A stretch of DNA of 64,000 nt from the NCBI GenBank assembly GCA_014529385.2, contig CM043963.1, positions 80,677,412-80,741,411 on the forward strand, written 5' to 3'. The notes beneath the pieces were generated by a model. It was not told the DNA's origin and made no database searches. It was given only the letters and a program-made list of their open reading frames with translations. Position numbers and translations under genes: made by a program. Shown here one piece after another: positions 57,831-64,000 of the stretch (the first letter of the stretch is position 1; each line of letters starts with the position of its first letter). This stretch comes from Adiantum capillus-veneris (Eukaryota > Streptophyta > Polypodiopsida > Polypodiales > Pteridaceae).

Positions 57831-58206
57831 CGTACCCCCGTTACCAGTATCCCTGCAAAAGCTGTCGTGGCCCCGCTATTGTCTTGCAGCTCGGAGAGAG
57901 CACCTGCTATTATCTCGCAGCTCAGAAAGGAAGGAAGTACTCTCAGCCTTAATAACACTTGAGTAATTTTGCAGGTTCCTAGGATCATACAGGTTTTGCA
58001 AGCGCTCTGACGACACCCAAACTTCATTGGCTCTTGCATTCGAAACAGCTCAGTCGTATTCTGCACACCGCTATTGTTCAATTCTAATCTGCATGCAAGT
58101 ACTTGTTTGACCTTCCATGGAAAACGTGCACAGGTTCTCTCTCTCACTCTTACACAAATGTCAAGCCACCAAGGTTGTCTCTCTCTCTCTACAACCCTTG
58201 TGCAGA

Positions 58207-58207
<1 letters not shown>
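57831..58207. other. Non-coding stretch
   Basis: One minus-strand frame covers this region but shows no recognisable motif and runs into CT/GA repeats. Confidence 0.4.
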
Positions 58208-58242
<35 letters not shown>

Positions 58243-58249
58243 AGCCTTG

Positions 58250-58309
<60 letters not shown>

Positions 58310-58438
58310 GTGCCTTACGTGTCCTACAAGGTGATCTGTTAATTGTTCTGCAACGTGATCCGTTAATAATCTCCCTTTGCATACATTTACATATTTTTGA
58401 GGGCATTCCAAGCCTCCAAGACCTTGTGCACGTTGCAG

Positions 58439-58520
<82 letters not shown>
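58208..58520 (+). repeat. (CT)n, (CA)n, (CT)n microsatellites
   Basis: CT runs at 58208-58225 and 58252-58306, a CA run at 58226-58242, and an 80-bp CT run at 58440-58520. The Arg/Glu and Ser/Leu frames in all registers are artefacts. Confidence 0.95.
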
Positions 58521-58523
<3 letters not shown>

Positions 58524-59906
58524 AATCCGTGACACAAGATGGGGAGCCTTGATCGAGCCAATTTGCCAATGAAAAATGCAAAAAAGAGAGAGAAATTGAT
58601 AGACACTTCACAAGCTATTGCCTTGTCCACATACAAGAGTTGTTTTCAAACTCTTCTCTTCCCCTCTCTATCTCTCTTTGATGCTTGCAAATACACACAC
58701 AAACAAACATAGCATGCGTTAGTTTTGTGTAAACAATGCTACATAATATTGATTAAGCTTTCCTAAATTTTTTAGGGTTGTGCGGTAGCTATCTCCCTCC
58801 TGCCAACACGCGGAATCAATCGTTCAATCAAAGGTATCAAGTAAAACTTATCTAATCAAAGTAAATAAACAAAGTCTGAAAGCAAATGAAGAGAAGGTGA
58901 TGACCTACCTTCAATATTGATGTTGGATGCCTCCTTGTTTGCTTGACATCATGATGCATGTGTCATTTGTAGTTGCTTGGTCCAAGTTAAGTGCATGAGT
59001 TGATACTAGGCTAAAAAGGTGAAGGCGTTTAACTTACTCCATCAAAAGGAACTTACTCCATCAAAAGGGTCAAAGGTATTTGTCTTCATCTATAATTTTT
59101 TTTTATTTTGATCATGTGAAAGCATAAATTCATATTGTTTGTCTTCATATAACAAGTTTAAGTTTATGGAAAACTATAACACAAAATTTGACCTTATGGA
59201 CAAATTTTTGTACGATGTGATGATTTGATTATTATGTGTTCGAGAAAAGTGTGCCTTAGCTTAATCTTGAGCCGGTTGAAAAACCAAATCAACTGGTTGA
59301 AGAGAGGGGGAGAAAGGGAAAATCCGAGTGAAAAATTTAAGAAAATAGAATCAACATATAAAAAAATTCTCTTATTTTTAAATTTTCCTCTTTGAATCTA
59401 TCATAAAGGGAATTTTGTACCTATTGAGCTATCAATGATTCCAAATAGCATCACACATTTCATATGAAAATGTTTGACCATGTGTTCAAAACAAATCCCA
59501 TTATGTGAGTGAACATGCAATCTTGTCTACATCAATTTGACTATTTCTCATATTGGAGAATTCTATTTATACTTTTGGCCAAAAATGAAGAGTTTTGGTG
59601 AAATAAACTAGAGAAGTATTTCAATTTCAAGACCTAGGACTGTTTTACTCGTATGGATAAATCTATTCAAGGTTTGATTGCAAAACATTCATTTGTAAGA
59701 CAAACTTTTCCATCATGACAAAACAACAAAACTTGTGATTGAAATAAGCGGGGGCGGGGGGTAATTCACCTTTGTCCTATACCACCAAGTAGTTTAATAG
59801 AAGAACCAATTCAACATCAAAGATTTTATGCATGTGGACAAATCTCACACTTTTCTCCCTGTCCTTCCATTCAGTTTTGTCCATGTCTTTCTCGTTCTCC
59901 CCGCAA

Positions 59907-59937
<31 letters not shown>

Positions 59938-60086
59938 TCTCTCTCTTCCACAAAGTAGTATAATATCATAACATAATAAATGTCCAAGGTTATTACCATG
60001 TGGAAAAATCTTATTGTCTAGTCTCTATCTCCCTCTCTCGCTCAATCCTTGAGTTTTGTCCACATGGTCAAAACTCTTTCGCCCTC

Positions 60087-60129
<43 letters not shown>

Positions 60130-60317
60130 CATCTATCCTTGAGTTTTGGCCACATTTTTAAAACTCTTTCTCTCCCTTTCTCTCTCTTCCTTTCTCCTTA
60201 GCCCCCTTTGTCCACAATGTCAAAGCTCTCTCTCCCCCTTTGTCTTTAGAGAGAGGCCTTGTATAAATGTTAATAACATCTCTCCTTCCATCGCCATGTA
60301 TTGTCCACATGGTCACA

Positions 60318-60321
<4 letters not shown>
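58521..60321. other. Non-coding stretch with CT tracts
   Basis: CT runs at about 59908-59946 and 60089-60125, a G-run near 59750, and three loosely related segments around TTGAGTTTTG(T/G)CCACAT between 59870 and 60180. No gene is supported. Confidence 0.45.

Positions 60322-60411
<90 letters not shown>
60322..60411 (+). repeat. (CT)n(TA)n compound microsatellite
   Basis: About 57 bp of CT repeats followed directly by about 33 bp of TA repeats. Confidence 0.95.
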
Positions 60412-60414
<3 letters not shown>

Positions 60415-62912
60415 ATAGCCATTTTTTGGCTATTCAAAATTTCCATAGTGAGCTACCTCACCCTATCAAATCACTCAAACACTATGGTTGTCCTCACCCT
60501 TTCACTATACGTAGGTGTGTGTGAGTTAGAGGACTTTTCCCATATCTCCTTAAAAACCCTCAATTAGCTAGTCACTGGGCTAGTTGACCCAAAAACATAA
60601 ATAAAATTTTTAAAAAGTATATTATGGTTTTTTTGTGTGTAAATGTTTCATTGTATATAGGGCCTAAATATAGGGATTTTTTATAATTATTTTGGTATTT
60701 TACTATAATATTTATACCTAGATGTGGTTTTATTAAACCTATGTACACCTTCTTTCATCCTCTTGCACCATAAGTATATTTTTTTGCCAATATGTATATA
60801 CTCTAACCTCATATTTTTCTTTTATAAAAATCACCCCCACATTTTCATCCTCACCCTTGTGAAAATAAAAAATTGATTTCTACTCCCTTAGTCAGGTTTA
60901 TTATATAATTTTTATTTACTTACATACCTTTTCCTCTTTCACCGAGAATAATACAAAAGAGGGACCATATCATATGATTTCAATATCTTTTTACATATCC
61001 ATAATTCTTCCATATTTTTTTTATTTACTCATTATTATAACACCATGTCCTCATTGAGCTAAAATCCATGAATAGTCCATACACTAGTTCCACCATGTAT
61101 ATATTTCTTTATTCACCAATAATCCTCCTCCATGCATATGTAAAGTTAACTTGAATGCTTTGTATTATGATATGACAAAGGAGAGGCTCACTATTGGATG
61201 CATTGTGCAAATTCAACAAAGGAGGGGGCCACTAAAAGACTTTTGCAGGCATAAAAAATAGGCTTTTTGGTGAGATTTTTGGCGCCTATCTCCGCTCTGA
61301 ATTTGAAGAAGTGATCACTAGGGAAAATGTAGCTCACAAGCTGAATAATACCCTTAGATGTTTTCATAATTTTTGGAGCTAACACCGGTGAGATAGGATT
61401 TTTTGTGTGTACCACAGTCTGCCCACTTTTCTCACAAAGTAACCCATAGTCTTCTCTCACCTCCTTTCCTTCTTCCACAGACACACACACTCATTCCTCT
61501 CAATCCCTCACTCAAACCTGCAACTTTCATGGCTTAATTCATCTTCTTCAGCATTTCCATCTCTCCCTTACTCCATAGCTGAAAATTATCATGTCTACAC
61601 AGATATTGCTCAATTTCTCTCTCTAGAATCAAACTCATATTACCATAACCCTTTCATCCTTTCACAAAAAGAAAAAAATCAGCCAATAACCAAGCTCAAT
61701 CTGTACAAAAGGAGGAGTTTGATCATGGAAAATTCAACTTTTCTATGGTCACCAGAACTACACCGACAGAGTTCTACAACCGCTTCATTCACTGGAGGAG
61801 ATAGGTGGAAAATTTCCTTTCCATCTTGTGGTTTTCATCAAATTGTGTATATTTTAATCCTCTCTTACTTTTAATCATTATATAGATCATATAATGCACC
61901 TTGAGTGCATATGCCATGTAATTTTACCCCATCCTACTAATTATAAACAACTAGCACTAACTGCTAACCCTTTCTTGTAGATTGCACCCACTCTACTCTA
62001 CCTTGGAGTAGGCAACCTCACACAAAAAATCACTCACCTCTCTAGAATTTTATCTATTTCACCTCAATAATTCTCTCCTCTTGAGCCCACATCCATGTGA
62101 CTCAAGAGACAAGAGAGCCCCACTCTCATAAGAACATAAAAAAAAATTCATAAACATGGTTTTCTATTGTAAATGTTGATCAGGAGATAATCCTAATAAG
62201 AGCTCACCTCACCTATCAATAGAGTCCTTTTCCCTTTGTGGATGGCAGGATCTCTACACTATTGCTCACTACTTTGAGCATACCATTCTCCATCTTAGTT
62301 GTAGGGAGAGAGAGTGAGCTCTCTATACACCATCACTTGTGGTGTATAGGAAAGCTACTTTGAGCTAGTTATAGCATTGCAAGGGAGTGAGTGATTCATA
62401 ACTTCTAATCAAAGTTGTACCTACTCTTGCCATCAATTGAATCAATAAGTTGGGTACAACCACGGTTCAAAACTCTCTTGTGTCTTTCCAATTCACGCTT
62501 GGAAACCTCACCTTGTTTTGTTTAAGGTGACACGTTTTCATTTTGAGATTCGGTTGTAGTATTTGCTTGTGTGTGACTCAAGAGGTTTTGTGTTTGTTTT
62601 GTTGCTTGGGAGAACATTATAAGAGGGTTGTATGGTGAGAGGGATCCCGTAATCCTAAGATAATGTGTATGTTTTAACATCATCAAACTTAATTGTGTCT
62701 CTTAACTCTCCTCCAAGCTCTTTATACACCCACGCCAATCAGTAAAATTGAAGGTAAACTCTTGCACAAAACTTTATTTAGTGATAGTGTACCCTTCCTT
62801 CTTGCTTTTATTTATCAAGGATTCTCCTCTCCCCAGCCCCAATTGAGCAGCACAGGAACCTTGAGGGGTGTTTAGAGGTCGCCTCTCTTGTTGCCCGTCG
62901 CGGACCGCCTCA
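60412..62912. other. AT-rich non-coding DNA ending in an LTR terminus
   Basis: No gene is recognised. The right end, GGACCGCCTCA at 62912, is followed by a PBS, so the last part should be an LTR, but I could not place its start because the second LTR lies outside the window. Confidence 0.45.
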
Positions 62913-62916
62913 ATTT

Positions 62917-62934
62917 TGGTGCCCCCACTGAGGA
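62917..62934 (+). promoter_or_regulatory. Primer-binding site
   Basis: TGGTGCCCCCACTGAGGA, four bases after an LTR end. It differs by one base from the site at 31479-31496 and lies upstream of a gag gene. Confidence 0.65.
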
Positions 62935-63524
62935 GGGCTTGTGTAGTTTTTGTGTAGGATCAACCTTTAGAATACTCAAGTAGTTTGCATGAATCAGGAG
63001 ATTTTATATGATCCTTTTATTCCCATTGCAAGCCAAAAGGTGCACATAATTGTAAGTACTAAGTTGCAATTTGAATGAGTAATTCGTAGAATTTTGGGAC
63101 CTCTTAGGTTAACCAAGATAAACGCTTCAGTAAATCCTTTTATTTTGCCTGTCATCATTAGGTATGACCTTAGTTTGGACGTCTATATTTTTGTTTTGTT
63201 TTAAGCATTGGGTCATGCATAGACCATGGATGATGACACAGGAATAGCGGTTTTTCCCTTCCATTTAACTCCACACATTAGAATCAACATTGCAATTAGT
63301 AGAAAGATCCATTTTCAACACCGTATGGTGTTCATGTTTGGTGCCCAAAGAGTAGGAGAAATTCTTGCATCACCAAACCTTGTCATCCAGCCACTTGTTG
63401 ATTATCATAAAATCATTTGATGTGCATATTTTTATTTTCTTGTAGAGAAAATTGCAATTTAGAAAACATTATTTTGTAAATCTTTTTAAGAAAAAAAAAT
63501 GTGCGTCACTTTGAAATCAATTCA

Positions 63525-64000
63525 ATGGAAAGCCAACGCCAAATGTCTGGATATCCTCTTTTCTTTGGAGAGCTTGGAGAGGATATAGAATTATTTTTAG
63601 CGAATTTCAAGATGTCTTGCCGTATCAAGAGGATAGTAACTGATCAAGAACGTGTAGAAATGTTTGAGGTGGTCATTACGAAAGATGCTAGCACTTGGTT
63701 TGACTCTTTGCCTAAGAAAGTTAAGGAGAATTACACAGAAGTTTTGAATTGTTTCAGGAGATACTTCTTTGATCCCCAAAACACTCAAAAGCTATGGCAA
63801 CATATTGTTTCTCATAAGCAAAAAGACTTAGATGACTACTACTTATACAAGTAAGAGTTTCTATGTCTTTGGGCTATATGGATACGAAATGTTGCTAACC
63901 CTGGTGATGGTGAAGAATTTCTAAAGAAGGAGATGTCCATAGCCGGAATCTTTCCCGATATTAAAGTAAAGGTAGAGGCGGATGCACCTGCCACCTATGA
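63525..64000 (+). pseudogene. Gypsy-type gag, 5' part, runs off the window
   Basis: From ATG 63525 the frame contains LFFGELGEDIELFLANFKMS, TKDASTWFDSLPKKVKENY and FRRYFFDPQNTQKLWQHIV, the retrotransposon Gag helical pattern. TAA at 63852-63854 interrupts it, but the same frame continues with EFLCLWAIWIRNVANPGDG to the window edge. Everything downstream is outside. It is a different subfamily from the gag at 31536, although both follow the same kind of PBS. Confidence 0.65.

Noticed and set aside
58224-58636. Long Arg/Glu and Ser/Leu reading frames
   Set aside because: They are translations of (GA)n/(CT)n repeats, open in every register, and carry no other conserved sequence.
60146-60567. 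Frames rich in Ser-Leu and Tyr-Ile
   Set aside because: They translate the (CT)n(TA)n microsatellite.

Overview
The window looks like transposon-dense nuclear DNA of a land plant. It has plant CACTA, Mutator-like, copia and gypsy-type elements, short GT-AG introns, and broken copies of plant genes (oleosin, cytosolic fructose-bisphosphate aldolase, ribosomal proteins S26 and L12). The abundant (GA)n/(CT)n tracts and the mix of elements would fit a non-seed plant such as a fern, but I cannot place the species from sequence alone. I found no rRNA, tRNA or CRISPR. Apart from a Ulp1-type protease gene that is itself probably transposon cargo, I see no intact ordinary host gene.

Layout. 1-3392: right part of a CACTA element (TNP2 exons, a broken second gene, palindromic subterminal repeats, terminus at 3392). 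3393-8000: LTR end, primer-binding site (PBS), long non-coding leader and a decayed ORF of an unusual retroelement. 8178-17034: a minus-strand DUF7869-like gene split by a complete 5.4-kb LTR element (10028-15457, 5-bp target duplication TCCAC). 17.8-24 kb: purine/pyrimidine tracts alternating with four gene-derived pseudogenes: RPS26 and oleosin on minus, FBA and RPL12 on plus. 24.3-29.4 kb: a transposon-associated protein fragment and degenerate tandem repeats. 29.46-32.5 kb: copia remnant abutting a gypsy-type LTR with PBS and gag.

32.6-53.06 kb is best read as one large minus-strand LTR element (3' LTR 32627-33549, PBS 52931-52948, truncated 5' LTR 52951-53062). It carries a pol-less ORF with repeated short motifs and a zinc knuckle. 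That ORF is split by a full copia element (37579-43067, target duplication AAGAT). A Mutator-like transposase region with inverted arrays of a GGTGAACTAGG-type repeat (45.4-50.2 kb) and a convergent, intron-containing Ulp1-type protease gene (51.0-52.8 kb) sit in the same interval. 53.06-55.4 kb: nested LTRs, including a 726-bp solo LTR whose empty site can be read in the paralogous LTR at 30.2 kb. 55.4-62.9 kb: AT-rich DNA with microsatellites and decayed tandem repeats. 62.9-64.0 kb: LTR end, PBS and the start of another gag gene.

Nearly all coding signal is mobile-element protein in various states of decay. The most interesting parts are the pseudogene island with strand-matched GA tracts, the repeated-motif pol-less retroelement ORF, and the Ulp1 protease gene beside a Mutator-like transposase.
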